This document shows positions 47,901 through 59,171 of a DNA stretch of 64,000 nucleotides, piece after piece. The notes below the pieces were generated by a model, which was not told where the DNA came from, did no database searches, and saw only the letters and a list, made by a program, of their open reading frames with translations. Every line of letters begins with the position of its first letter. The stretch's first letter is position 1. The DNA lies in the NCBI RefSeq assembly GCF_000524195.1, contig NW_020170393.1, positions 1,152,523-1,216,522 of the forward strand. Direction: 5' to 3'. A program made the position numbers and the translations under genes. The DNA is from Echinococcus granulosus. Lineage: Eukaryota; Platyhelminthes; Cestoda; Cyclophyllidea; Taeniidae.

Positions 47901-50900
47901 TACGCCAACCTTAAGTTCAATGAAGTGCTCCCGCCATTTGACCAATCATCGTGATGTTGAAAATTTCTTATAGCACTTGGTTACCGTGCCAGAAAGCAAT
48001 TATGGAGACTTTACAGTTTCTACCATACCAATTTAAATAACAAGGGTGCTAAAGCATTGATAACAATAGCTTTTTGAAGACATTTAAGCTAGTAATTAGA
48101 AAACCGACCATTTTGCATAAAATGCCTCGTTAACAAAAAAATATGAGGGCTGTCTCAAAAAACCCTCTTATTAATTAGAGCGGAGAGATCATGTAATACT
48201 TTGATGGGTTGTTTAGCTCTTCGTTTTAATTACGCGAGCGCTTACACCTCGGCCTTTGTATTTCCACTGGGTGCCATGGGCTCCGGGCCGTGCTGGTGGC
48301 CCTCACTCCTCAGCCTTTAGGCTATGTCGGCAATACATTTTCCGTTTTAGTACAATGACTTGGTGCGCCTTCAGGAAGGACTCGGGGCGCTACATTAGTG
48401 GCAGCCGAAAGCAGAACCTATCCTAAAGGATAAATAAACTGAAATCCATTGATGGCTGCTAAAACGTAACGTGACAAAAGAAGAGCATGGGCTGCGGATT
48501 GGGGAATCTGTGAAGTCCCCTAACAGACGGATTGAAAATGACGTCTACCTTCGGCAACTATTCCACTACAGTGGCCTGCGGGGCGCTATTAACGAATGAA
48601 GTGACACTAGCCATGGCCACGAACAATTTGGAAAAGCTCCTTACGGAGCTGTCTACCATACCTGCATGAGGATGTCAACTTAGTGAACAGATGTGACATG
48701 GCAGCACTGAAGTGAGATCAAGGCAATAAAAAGGAAGAGGCACAAAGTCTTATTCCCGCCCTTTATTAAATGACGGCTTTGAGGCCAGTGTTCGTACGAC
48801 TAGTGATGAGCATACAAGATGGCCATCACCTTCCCCTTCCCTCATTGCATTTCCCAAACGGGACAAAACTTCAGATACGATGGAACTGCCAAGGGAGATT
48901 AGTGACTCTGTAGCAAATTCAACAACCAGCGCGGTTGGCTCGTAGGTGTATTTCTTACAGCGCCGACTGCGTTTTGATGGCCGATGCGGGAGGTTGATTA
49001 AAGGGTGGCGTTAAAGATGAAGCTCAAAAGGTAAGAGTAATGATGTAATGCTTTGGTTGTATGCTTAGCTCCTCGTTCTGATTTCGTGGGCACTTAATGC
49101 TCCGCTCTTGTGCTTCCGCTGGGCGAAATGGCCTTCGGACCATGTCAGTGGTTCCCCAGCCCTTCTGTACGTCGCCCGAGTATTACGTCCTCTTTTGTCA
49201 TTTACAATTTTCTGATTGAAATGACTGTTTGATTAACCAATCCGTTAATTAGGACTGACCAACGCACATATTTCGCCTGACCTGTAGCAAAAAAAGAATT
49301 CTGAGTGGTTGCTAGAGCAGCTAACGAAGAATTTCCTTTACCACCTCAGAAGTACGCCAAATTAACCGGTCGAGATGGAAAGACCATTGAAATTATCACA
49401 ACAGATAATAAGGGGTGCAATTGTTCTAGCAAAGCTGTTTCAAAAATGCTAGAAATCACGATAACTCCCATTGACATTTGGAAGAGGTATAATGGTAGAA
49501 ACCTTCCCCTTCATCTTTTTTTCAAATACGGGCAGATTTAACATGGAAGTAAAAAAAGTAGTCATCTAGGATTCAGATCTGAATGTTTACTCCCCAGAAA
49601 GAAGACTGAAAGCTTAGGAAAGCGAAATCTCATGTTTAGCGCCCAGGCACCTCCTAATTTTGTACTATGGTGGGATTAGAGTAAGCCATTAGGTGAGCAA
49701 ATTCGTTGCCATTACGGTTTAACAAGAAGAGATTCTTTGGCAGGCAGGTAGACAGGTGAAAGAAATAGTCATTTTAGTCATTAGGGATAACAACTACTTC
49801 ACGAAAGTCTGCTTTATTAAACCACCTTGTCTCGCTTGTCACTGACATTTGGAGGAGCGAATATTGACTAGTAAATGGTAAACTCTTCAATGATGGAGGA
49901 GTTTCAAGCCAACCTAAGTGAATCCACGCGAAAAAAAATCAGCGGACAAAAATACCGAATTTGATTTCTGTTTATGTGTGGATAGCCAAATGTTCTGATT
50001 CCCACTATTATGGCAAAAAGCGGTGGCACACCACAAACCACAAAACAAAGTATGCTACGCAAAGAGCGCATAACCCTTCAGTTGGAAGACCGAGGGTTAT
50101 GCACCGAGCACGTCCGTCCATTAAACTTCCAACGAATGACGAGTCATTAAACCTTTTACGCCTATGTAGTTTATTCTATCCTCGGGTTGAATGCATCCCA
50201 AATGGAAGGCAGCACTCAATTTTTTCCCACTGGACTGGTTGCAAAAAAAAGGAATAACATGAATAGCTAAGGGAGCATTCTGTCCGCTCTGCACATGCGT
50301 TGGCCACCCGAGCATCGCAATGGCTACCGGACAATATCCCCTTAAAAACTATGGTGATATGGGATAAAATTAGTGGTTTGTCCAAGTTTTTTTCTTGTCC
50401 CATCTACCTACGATCTACTTGAATTGAGTGTTAATGCAACACACTAATCAAAACAAAAATTGAGTGAACTTCCTAAATAAATAAAGTATGGCTGAAAATG
50501 TATCTAATTCGTCCTTTGAGGGCTTCGCCATAGTTTTCGCCTGCTTCAACAGCAGTGAATTCTAACGACGGCAGAGAAGATGACTTCAATCATAACTATA
50601 ACACTGCTTTTCATTTCTTCAGGTTCTCCGAGCGCATCTGGGCGCGTCAGAAGTGATTTTCTTGACTTGGTGTGCAAGAATGTGGTCATATTTGTCTACT
50701 GTGAATGATGGAAGGCCGATTGACTTGCCGATAAGCATCAATTCCCCTTTTTGCCTCTATGAAAGCGTTGTGGCTGCATCACCAAAGAGCTTTCAGGTGT
50801 TGGATTATGTAAGTGGAACAGACAGCGCTTAATCCCGTGGAAAAAGTTGAGAATAGACGAAAATACACTAGAAACCACTTTGAAGTCATATTGTGGAAGC

Positions 50901-53900
50901 TGAAACAGTTGAATTTTAGAACAGATTAGCATTTACTTTGCAGATGTAATCACACAAGCGCCTCTATGCCTCTCAGCTACTCCATACTTTGGTCTCATGC
51001 ACTTTAAAGTCTTCTAGAATGACTCTAGCACTACAGTAGTGGTAACCTTGGCGAGTCCGATTCAAAAGAATAACTCCGATTTCATCGACTAGATGTCATG
51101 CGCAAGCATAACTAAAGAAGGATCTGCTAGAGTTGGCTGGGTTTGTGGGCGAAATTGAGAAGGCAACGTACTGGAAGAGGGATGAAACCAGGTCGTCTAG
51201 AAACCTACTCCAATAAAAAGTGCTAATCATTCGGAATGTGCTCACTGATGAATGTCAAACAGTTTTTGGTACTACTTGCCAAATGACGCCACCTCAACAC
51301 GTTTTGTCGAACTGTGAATAAATAAATTACCGAGATCCACAACCGATAATGAAATAAGAAAGCCGCCCACTGTAGGTTGATTCCGGTTGACTGTGAAGGA
51401 AGAGACAATCATGCTAAACGATTGGTAGATCAACTAACACATTCCAATCGCCCCCCTACCTCACGCACCACTTCCCCATGGGGCAAGGAGGGAGGGCTAA
51501 TTGGATAAGTATAGGAGCAACCCACTTGGGGGTTATATACTCATTCTCGCCTATTCTTAGAGGAAAAAGCGACAGAAATAAACAAGTGTCAGTCAAATGG
51601 ACTAATTTCAGTTTCATCGGCAGCTCATGCATCATCACTTCCTGAATCAAAGAAATAAGACCTCTCAAATAGCTCAAGCAGCACTTTCCCTTGTCGCAAC
51701 GAAGACCAGTTATGGCAAATATGCAGAGAACTTGAGAGGAAAGAGCAAAACAACGTATTCAAACTTCCCTCATAACTCTACGTTAGGGACTGTTTTCTAC
51801 AATGAAGATTTGTTAACTGGTTGTAAGAGAGGAATAGTTAAATTGTCCTAACAAGACAGCATTTATCGCTTCAGATAGACAGATCTTCGTTAGTATTAAA
51901 ATAATTTTCTAAAAATGTGAATAATAACGAATTGAAGATTTTGAACTTTTAGGCAGCTTATGCATCACTTCCCCCTCCGTTATGAGGAGGAGGAACGACC
52001 TGTTCCAAGCAGGTTACTTCAAACCGACGAGTTTTAGTTACCCGGAGGCTCCATTACGAACTTGTCATGTGAATGTGAATGAGGTGACCTACCGAAGAAG
52101 TGCCCTCTGTTTCTCCACCAGTCTGACTCGCTCAGCGGCTTTACCCCGAGCAAAATAACCTCCAGTTGGAGCAGTTAGGGCATCGCGATCGGTAGAACAG
52201 GGCACGTCGACGAGGACACGGGAGAACCGTTCGCCCGATCGACCCCGCAAACGCTGCAGCACCGCTGTCGTGGCTACCTCCACATCGGGGAGACCGTTAC
52301 GCCCGCTCCCCACTCCCCAGGCGAAGCCCGCCAGCACATTGTGCAGGCGGTCCAGACGAGACGCTGAGATGTCGGTGCATAGTAATCGTTCTACCACAGG
52401 GTAAAAAGATGGAGAGTTGGGATACTACTCGAGTAGGAAGACACCGAATGGCTAAATAGGAAGTGGGTGATTGCGATAAGTGATAGATCTGGTACATCGG
52501 TGCACACCAGACACTGCCAAATGGAACATTGAAGAAATGGTAGTTGTGCATGGTTAGAAAGCGCGAGAAGGACGCTTCCTGCTGGAAAGGTGTTTTCGTG
52601 ATGGCTGCTCTCTCTTAAGTAGTAACATAGAGAATCAACATTCCTGACGATTCACTTTCAATTTTCCTGATTTTAATCTTGCTAATGGGTTTTTTTATAA
52701 CCATTTTGGAAGGCTTCCCACCATCAATAAACTTCTATACTAATAAACAGCTTTGGAATTCCAAATTTCCCAAGTACGAATTTTAAGGCTCAAAGCTTCC
52801 ATGCTTATCAAGTTGGCTGTTTTTACTTTTGTTTTTATTATTACCAATCCTGATGCATCTTTGAATCTGTGCTTACCCGTCTAAATGCCACGAATAAGGT
52901 GAATATACGTATTGCGTGGTTAAATGAACGGGAAAGAGCGTTTTCATTGTTTGATAGTTTCAAGCAACATTGCGTCTTCGAGATTGAAATAGCTAATGTG
53001 CACAAACGGTAAGCCTAAAACGTCGGTGGGCACCAGCCATTCTGTGAGGATGGGTAAATATATTTTTGGGTAAGAAATGAACCACGAGCAGGCAACTTCG
53101 AAAAATACTTGATATTTAAGCCCCAAACGGCTGTTTTCTACAAGCGGTAGGTTTAAGCCACTGAAAATGACTGAGAGGCAATCACAGGATCAGGAGATGA
53201 TCTCGTCGTAGAACTTACCAAAAACTAAGATATGCATCGATGAGCTAAGGCAAAGAATGCGAATCTATAACAGGTGTTGATGGGAAGCCAATCTGACAAG
53301 TGAGGTGGATAAGAAAGTCAGGACTGCAATACATTAAGTGTTTGTTCAACACCCGATTTTAGTAAAGTGTCACATGAGGGCTCCACCAATATACTTCCAC
53401 CGGGTGACTTGGCCTCTGAACTATCCCAGTAGCTGCCCCAAGCCCCACTGTGCGTCGACAATGCATATTCTGCTCTAATGCTATGTTTTCCTTCGTCTTC
53501 AGGGAAGTCTCAGGGCGCCACGGAATAGCCACTGCAGGATGCACACGAATTGAGCGAGTCGGTACACGAATATGAAGGCAATCTCGGAGGCAGCTCTTTC
53601 TTATTGCCACGTGCCACCAAAACCAAAATCACATCATTGAAGAAAAAGTCAAATGTCTCGGAAATAGCTCGACACTACGAAGACAGAGTATTCACCAATA
53701 AGCTCTAAACCCTGCATGAATTAAATATCAAATCATAAAGGGAAGGAAGAATACCCCTCAATACGCCATCACATCAACGAGTGATTTGTAAAGTGGACAG
53801 GCGCCAGATTTGGCACTCATACCACAAATTGTCCTAGAGACAAACTAAAACAACTGACAAAGGTGGAAAAAGAATCGTACAGCAGAAAATAGTCGAGACC

Positions 53901-55998
53901 TACGCTATATTCTCTTCGGGAGACAAAGCCGTCCTTATCATAGAGGAATCAGCAACCCACTACTGTGAAGTCCAAAAAAGAGGAGGAAAGAAGCCCACGC
54001 TATTCAATCTTAAAAAGCCCTTCGCACACAGTGTAAGTGGCTGCCGTACTTAAAAGCAAGCTCTCTTTATGCTAAAATGGAGCTACTTATGACTGAAATG
54101 CGTCTTGGTAAAGCTTGAGAGGTTTCCAAGGCCCTTAACAGGGCAGAATCCCCTTTCCTTTCATTGCTAATCACAACAAACCTACCCAGATTAAGTGTTT
54201 GCAATGCGGTCACAGCCTTGCCGCCTGGTGCGGAGCAGAGATCCAACATTCGAGTTCCCGGCTGCACATCCAACATCAACACTGTCAGCACTGAGCCCAA
54301 GTCCAGGGGATAAAAATCTACCGAAGAGAGTGAGAACACAAGACTTGTCTCTTACAAGTTAGCTGCAGGCTTTATCTTAATGAGGACTGGCTTTGCCGAA
54401 AACTTCATACGATGATGCTTAAGTCGCCAAGGCATGGTAGAATGAGCCCAATGCTGATGAGATCACTCGAGACAACATTAACAGTGCCAATGTGACGGTT
54501 CCTGATTTGCTGGATCACATTCCTACTGGTGACGGAGGCGAAATCTTGCCGCATTGACGCGCTATAGTGATTGACTAGATAAGACACATAAGAACAAACC
54601 AAACACTGCTAAAAACACATTTCAAGGTGAACATTAATAGTGCGGTGATAAGTGTTAACAAGTGTACTGTTAGACCTTATTTTCAACGATAAATGAGGTG
54701 GAATTCAACACTCCTTCTACCTCGACAATGGTGGACTAACAAATCGTTGAGGCAGTACTGTAATAAATGAGTAGACAAAGTATAGTCAGCCAACGAGAAC
54801 CACCAAAAGTGGAATTCTGTACATAAATCTGTGCTCAATGTTGAAAATGTCAGTTACATACTAGAATCCATCTTAATTAAAAGTGATTTAGATGTAGACA
54901 CCTCCAGCGTAACCATGAAAAACCCAAGCAAACAGTAATACAATGCTTGGAGATGGTTAAGAATTGAAGGAGCGTAGCACAAACCCACCAAAACAGTTGT
55001 CTGAATACTTCGGTTGTGGGAGAGCGGAGAACATCCCACATGGCGGTGCAAAACACCTTAAATTCCTGAAAGTCCCCACCAAATCGGATTCTTTTGCCTT
55101 ATCCTCCCCCTCCTCTTTCACCATCAGTAGGTCAGGTGTCTGCAGCAGATCGGACTCTGCATGTATCAAAAAGGCCTGGTCTGAGTCTCGTGCATAGATG
55201 TCTCTCTCGCTGACTAACTCGGTGGGGGGAAGGAATTCCGACACTTGGCCGAGTGGAGCTTCCCGGTGCACGAGGAACGCTCGACCCGCAACGGATTCCA
55301 CGGTATTCGTGCAGTATGACAGAAGATCAGGGTTCGTCTCATCGGAGATTCTCGTATTCACTTTACACAACTCGCTAAAGAGGTCAAGATAGTTCTTGGA
55401 GCGAAGGTTTTCGGTGCACTCGTGGAGGCCTGGATTGGCGGAGTTAAGAACTGCGACTTTGGCAGGTGGAGTGAGTAAAGCAGCGCGGATACCACTCCAG
55501 ATGGCGGCACCGAAGATGTATGAGTAGTACTTGTCAAAATGACTCAATGCTGTTTGATTGGCCGGTGTTAGAGGGACTTTCTGAAACAGAGGATGAAATT
55601 GCGACAGCACTGGATACTGTCGAAAATGAGCCAAGATTTCATCATGAGAAGAGCATTCACTCGGTGAAATTGCAATGTTTCATGCTCGAAAATATAGTTG
55701 TTACTATGATGAAAAGGAAATTCCGTTCACTGCCAGAGAGAGTTAGCCTTCGAGAGAACTCAATAAAGGCATTGTAGACGCAAGAATTATTTGAATACTC
55801 CGAGAATAAAATTGCATTTTGTACTACTTTCCAATTGGACAAGTAAAAGCAGTTGTAAAATAAGAATTTGTATTACAACAGCATGCTACTTACTTTGCAT
55901 TTTTTCGACCATCCCTTTTCCCGTTGAATGGAGAAGAGGGTTTTAAGACGCGCTTTCGCCTCGTTCGAGGATGAGCGCCAGAATGTGCGCAGAGTCGT
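41973..55998 (-). CDS. NSUN4: Mitochondrial rRNA m5C methyltransferase NSUN4
   Basis: Minus-strand exons join in phase: 55998-55894, 55580-54989, 54317-54186, 52390-52093 and 42300-41973 (TGA), about 484 residues from the first visible codon (human 384). Features in order: a basic, Ser/Arg-rich lead suited to mitochondrial import; TALSHFDKYYSYIFG; an extended, mostly lineage-specific insertion; the SAM-binding loop MLDLCSAPGGKA; DISASRL; the motif IV cysteine in VLVDVPCSTDR; the catalytic motif VI cysteine in VVYSTCTLS; and the family ending VIPCLSANYGPTFICK. NSUN4 methylates mitochondrial small-subunit rRNA and, with MTERF4, helps assemble the mitoribosome. The first exon has no in-frame ATG after its strong acceptor (CCGTTGCAG), so the start codon lies upstream or is supplied by a spliced leader. 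Introns of 9.8 and 1.8 kb hold TRIM copies, and the 9.8 kb one also holds the assembly gap. Confidence 0.9.
43570..43950 (+). mobile_element. Mariner/Tc1-like transposase relic
   Basis: One frame reads WIKEIIVVLQDNARSHICYL, which contains the D-N-A-R-x-H signature around the second catalytic aspartate of mariner-type transposases, before a stop. The other copy is at 20605-20960. It lies in the largest NSUN4 intron. No terminal inverted repeats were found. Confidence 0.5.
44122..44221. other. Assembly gap, 100 N
   Basis: Exactly 100 undetermined bases form a conventional unknown-size gap inside the 9.8 kb NSUN4 intron. The true length and content are unknown. Confidence 1.
45193..45348 (+). 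other. Exon-like block, antisense in NSUN4 intron
   Basis: A pyrimidine-rich acceptor (TTTCTTCAACAG), 52 open codons (KPILTPDKHCLVLTTKWQSS...) and the donor CAG-GTAAGG give a phase 0-0 block. A second one of 62 codons with acceptor TTTCTTCAG and donor GTAAGT is at 50623-50808 on the same strand. Neither encodes a recognised family, and chance is possible. Confidence 0.2.
48192..49200 (+). mobile_element. TRIM element, nearly full length, in NSUN4 intron
   Basis: The 5' LTR at 48192-48394 (TGTAATACTTTGATGGG ... GGGGCGCTACA) is followed by TTAGTGGCAGCCG at the primer-binding position. The internal part is about 650 bp without a long ORF. The 3' LTR at 49044 to about 49200 lacks its last part. 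It is antisense to NSUN4. Confidence 0.8.
53325..53521 (+). mobile_element. TRIM solo LTR in NSUN4 intron
   Basis: It starts TGCAATACATTAAGTG and ends GGAAGTCTCAGGGCGCCA, about 197 bp, with the usual mid-LTR blocks (gtgcgtcgacaatgcatatt, ttccttcgtcttcaggga). It is antisense to NSUN4. Confidence 0.75.
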
Positions 55999-56318
55999 CT
56001 GCAACGGAGGACACCGATCTGGACTTAACACAGTACCAATGAAACCAATTCCAGGAACACGCACACCTCTCAAAACGCGTAGACAAACAATAGGTTTACT
56101 CGAGGTGCAAAGTTTGACTTAACTATGCCACCTCTATGTTGAAATGACGAATCGACATTAGATCCTATCAAAGAAGGAGGATCATCCCAACCTGATGAAA
56201 AGCTTGTCGAGAACAAATAAGCGGACAGGCACTAGCTACAAAGTCACAAGGAAAAAAGACCTAAACTTTGAAAATAAGTAATTCTTATTACCATAAAAGA
56301 ATCCAGCTTTACAAGGGG

Positions 56319-57850
56319 TTAACATCGGTAGGGCTTGTTAGTGAAGCCAGGGAGGAGCCGCAACTCATCATCTGGGAAATCTGACAGCCAGTCGTCGAGG
56401 CGAATTTTACGGAAAACATTGGAGGGCGGTTTGGTCGTCGTCTTTGCATCCAATCGTTGATAAAGAAAGATGCGACACTTGACAGGAACGGAAATCTTGT
56501 TTTCCATCTAAAATGACATCGTCATGAGAATACCAAACTTAAAGACATCAAAAAACCGGTGACAGATTTAAAGAACTGATGAGTATAATAGTCATAGTAT
56601 GCATACAGAAGAGAAAGCCTTGCAATATTTAATAATACACATACACACAAACTCCGCTTCTCCAGCATATTGCGGGGACAACTGCAAATGAACTAGCGGT
56701 CATGGTTTCTTCCCCATATTCAGGGTTAGTAAAAATATTGCACTTAGAAGTTTCACCACGGAACAACATCGAAGGATTAGTTTGGATTTCAGTGTCATTT
56801 TAAATGAGAGAAATGGCATTTAAAAATATCCGCAAAGTATGCATACGAAACCTACGTTAACGTTTACGGTGAATTCCTCCAGCGTGGACGCAGTCACTGG
56901 TTTTTCAGGCATCGCAATGTCTTCTTCCTCGACAACTACTCCCTAAAAGGAGAAGTGACAATGATTTCTTCAGCTAGGAGACTACTTATTTCCCACACCG
57001 ATTCGACTTACTACTCTACGGAAGGCCACCTTTACGTGCTTTGGCGTCAAAGTCCAAGGGATAGACGGGTTCATCGGTATGTACAAAGTCATGTTAAGAA
57101 GACGCTGTTGGGTTTCGTACGAATGACCAGAGAGGACGTTTGCATCCTAAGAGGGAAGTACCGTGTTTTACCAGACATCAAGATTTGTAATAATCGACAT
57201 AATGGGAGAATTATGACATGCCTCCGATTTCAGTTCATTTATGCGTTCTGGAGTAGGAAGTTCTGCAAGATTACGCAGGTAGAGGTTATTCCAAAATCTA
57301 TTACGATGAAGTTTTACCAAGTGCCCCTTTGTGCCTAAACCTGAGGAAGGGAAACCGAATAGTTATCAAACAACCCGTTTTAGCTCCACTGCCTTTATGC
57401 AAGCAGCAATACCTTTAACGCATGTAACCAATTAGGACCGATAGTTTAAAACATAAGAGAGTAAAATAAATAAATAAGTGATAGGAAATAACAAATGGAT
57501 CTTCCGTGCCAAAACACTCCGTTTGTATAGCTATTACCAAATAAAAAGGAGCAAGACACATAGTGCGTTGACTAGGGCACCTGGCACATTATCCGTGAGC
57601 AGCACTTCGATAATTGGTTCTTCTTCTTCCTTCTTTCCTTCAATATAAATTTGCTGCTCAACTGTGAGCTCTTGTGTACCACCGTTGATCGTAATATATT
57701 GTGGAATACGAATAGGATATTTCCGCCTAAGATAAGTGATTTTCTATGATTCCGTGGTAAAAAAATTAGGATACGCACTCTTGACCAACATGACGGTCGT
57801 AAACACTTGCGCTGCAAATGAACGACGCACCTAGTCACAAAAACCGACAT
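56319..57850 (-). CDS. Unrecognised multi-exon protein, ~225 aa
   Basis: Exon-like blocks join in one frame: 57850-57831 (uncertain), 57811-57779, 57726-57581, 57262-57177, 57146-57030, 56942-56856 and 56507-56319 (TGA). The predicted protein contains YDRHVGQERKYPIRIPQYIT, GGTQELTVEQQIYIEGKKEE, LPTPERINELKSEA, RLLNMTLYIPMNPSIPWTL, MPEKPVTASTLEEF and, near the end, CRIFLYQRL and LPGFTNKPYRC. No domain, signal peptide or membrane segment is recognised; it reads as a soluble, mixed-charge protein. Two junctions are doubtful: the first intron would be 19 nt, and the 57177 donor (GTCTGG) is weak. NSUN4's first visible exon begins about 320 bp downstream on the same strand. Confidence 0.5.
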
Positions 57851-59171
57851 GCCGTACCGTGATTATTGAGGCCAATGAGAACAGGCTAATCGGCCGTGTA
57901 ACATTGGAGTGGATAAAATTGTCAAATGTGATTTAACATTTAGCGTAAGTTTGCATAGCCCTTATAATTAATTTACGAAATTGTTCATAATGTGTGACTT
58001 AAGGTTTACGTGTGCAAGAAATTTTCAGATTGTGGGCTTAATTGAACTTATCAGCAACATTTCGCACCAATATAAAAAGTAAACGCATCATGAAATCTAA
58101 GTGATTTGAAAGATTTGACTTGCTCGTTGTGAATGAGGAATAAAAAAGGGATCAAGTTGTTCTTGCAAAAGGATTTGAGCTGTCATTTTTGATAAAACAA
58201 CTTTATTTTCCTGATGACTTCCATCAACTCTGTAGGCCAGAATACGGTACCTATCAAATTGTACTCTTAACCTATTCGGTAAACAGTTTAATTTTTAAGT
58301 TGGACTTAAGCTACTACTTAAAAATATGGCTACCAAGGTGGAACTACTAGTCTGTGGGAAGGAGCCACCTACAGCATTAGCTGATTCCGACGGATGCTTA
58401 AAGTAAAGCAGGCCAGTTTGGCATGGATCCAGAAGGCCGACATGCGAATTTATTGTGTCTGGAGTAATGTTATTAAACTGTCTTTTTGGCGAGCCGCAAG
58501 GAAGGTTCAAGTTGAGTCCACATGAAAAGGAATGCTGTCGTAGAGTACAACGCACACTGGTGACGGATGTCCCATTACTGACAGCAGGGGCACGTCGTGT
58601 GTCAGCCCTGACAGACAACAGTGAAAGAGCCTGTAAAATAAAATAGTACATGGTGATATCACAGGTTTCTTGTGAATGTAGCCATTAAATCTGCGGATAT
58701 ACACTTGTGAATAAGACTTCATGACCAGTCAGTAGACTGCATGGACATTCAGCCGAAGTAAGACATTTGAATTGTGTCGGCTTGTCGAATAAGGCTGCTT
58801 GACTGTCGGTGACGACATTGATTCCGCTTCAGCTCAATAGCCTCTACGGTTATTTCTGTCAACGTCTAATTCTGGTGGCCTCATCGGCGCATATCCTGTA
58901 GTGAAATTCCATAAGGAGAAGATGGGCGTAATCATTTTGTAAGATAACTTGCAATTTGCTGGGTTAACTTGGGCGTTTGCAATGTATTCAACAGCTCGCT
59001 GACCAAAACAAATACGGCATGTGTGTAGAACAAGAAAGGAACATGTTTATGCATTGCAAACTGTATTTAAAACAAGGAAAAGTGGGCATGGGGTGTTAGT
59101 CGAAGCCACAATTTCATCCAGGCATGGTCTTCGAGTTGTACTACTTAGGAACGGGGACTAATACTCCTCTT
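57851..59171. other. Intergenic region; only weak ORFs
   Basis: The longest ORF, 58651-58295 (-, 118 codons), begins with a short hydrophobic stretch (YYFILQALSLLSV) that could mimic a signal peptide and has scattered cysteines. It lacks a recognised family and its strand neighbours give no support. Confidence 0.35.

Noticed and set aside
58295..58722. Possible secreted 118-aa protein on the minus strand
   Set aside because: Only a short hydrophobic start supports it. There is no cleavage-site pattern, family or conserved context, and an overlapping ORF in another frame is equally long.
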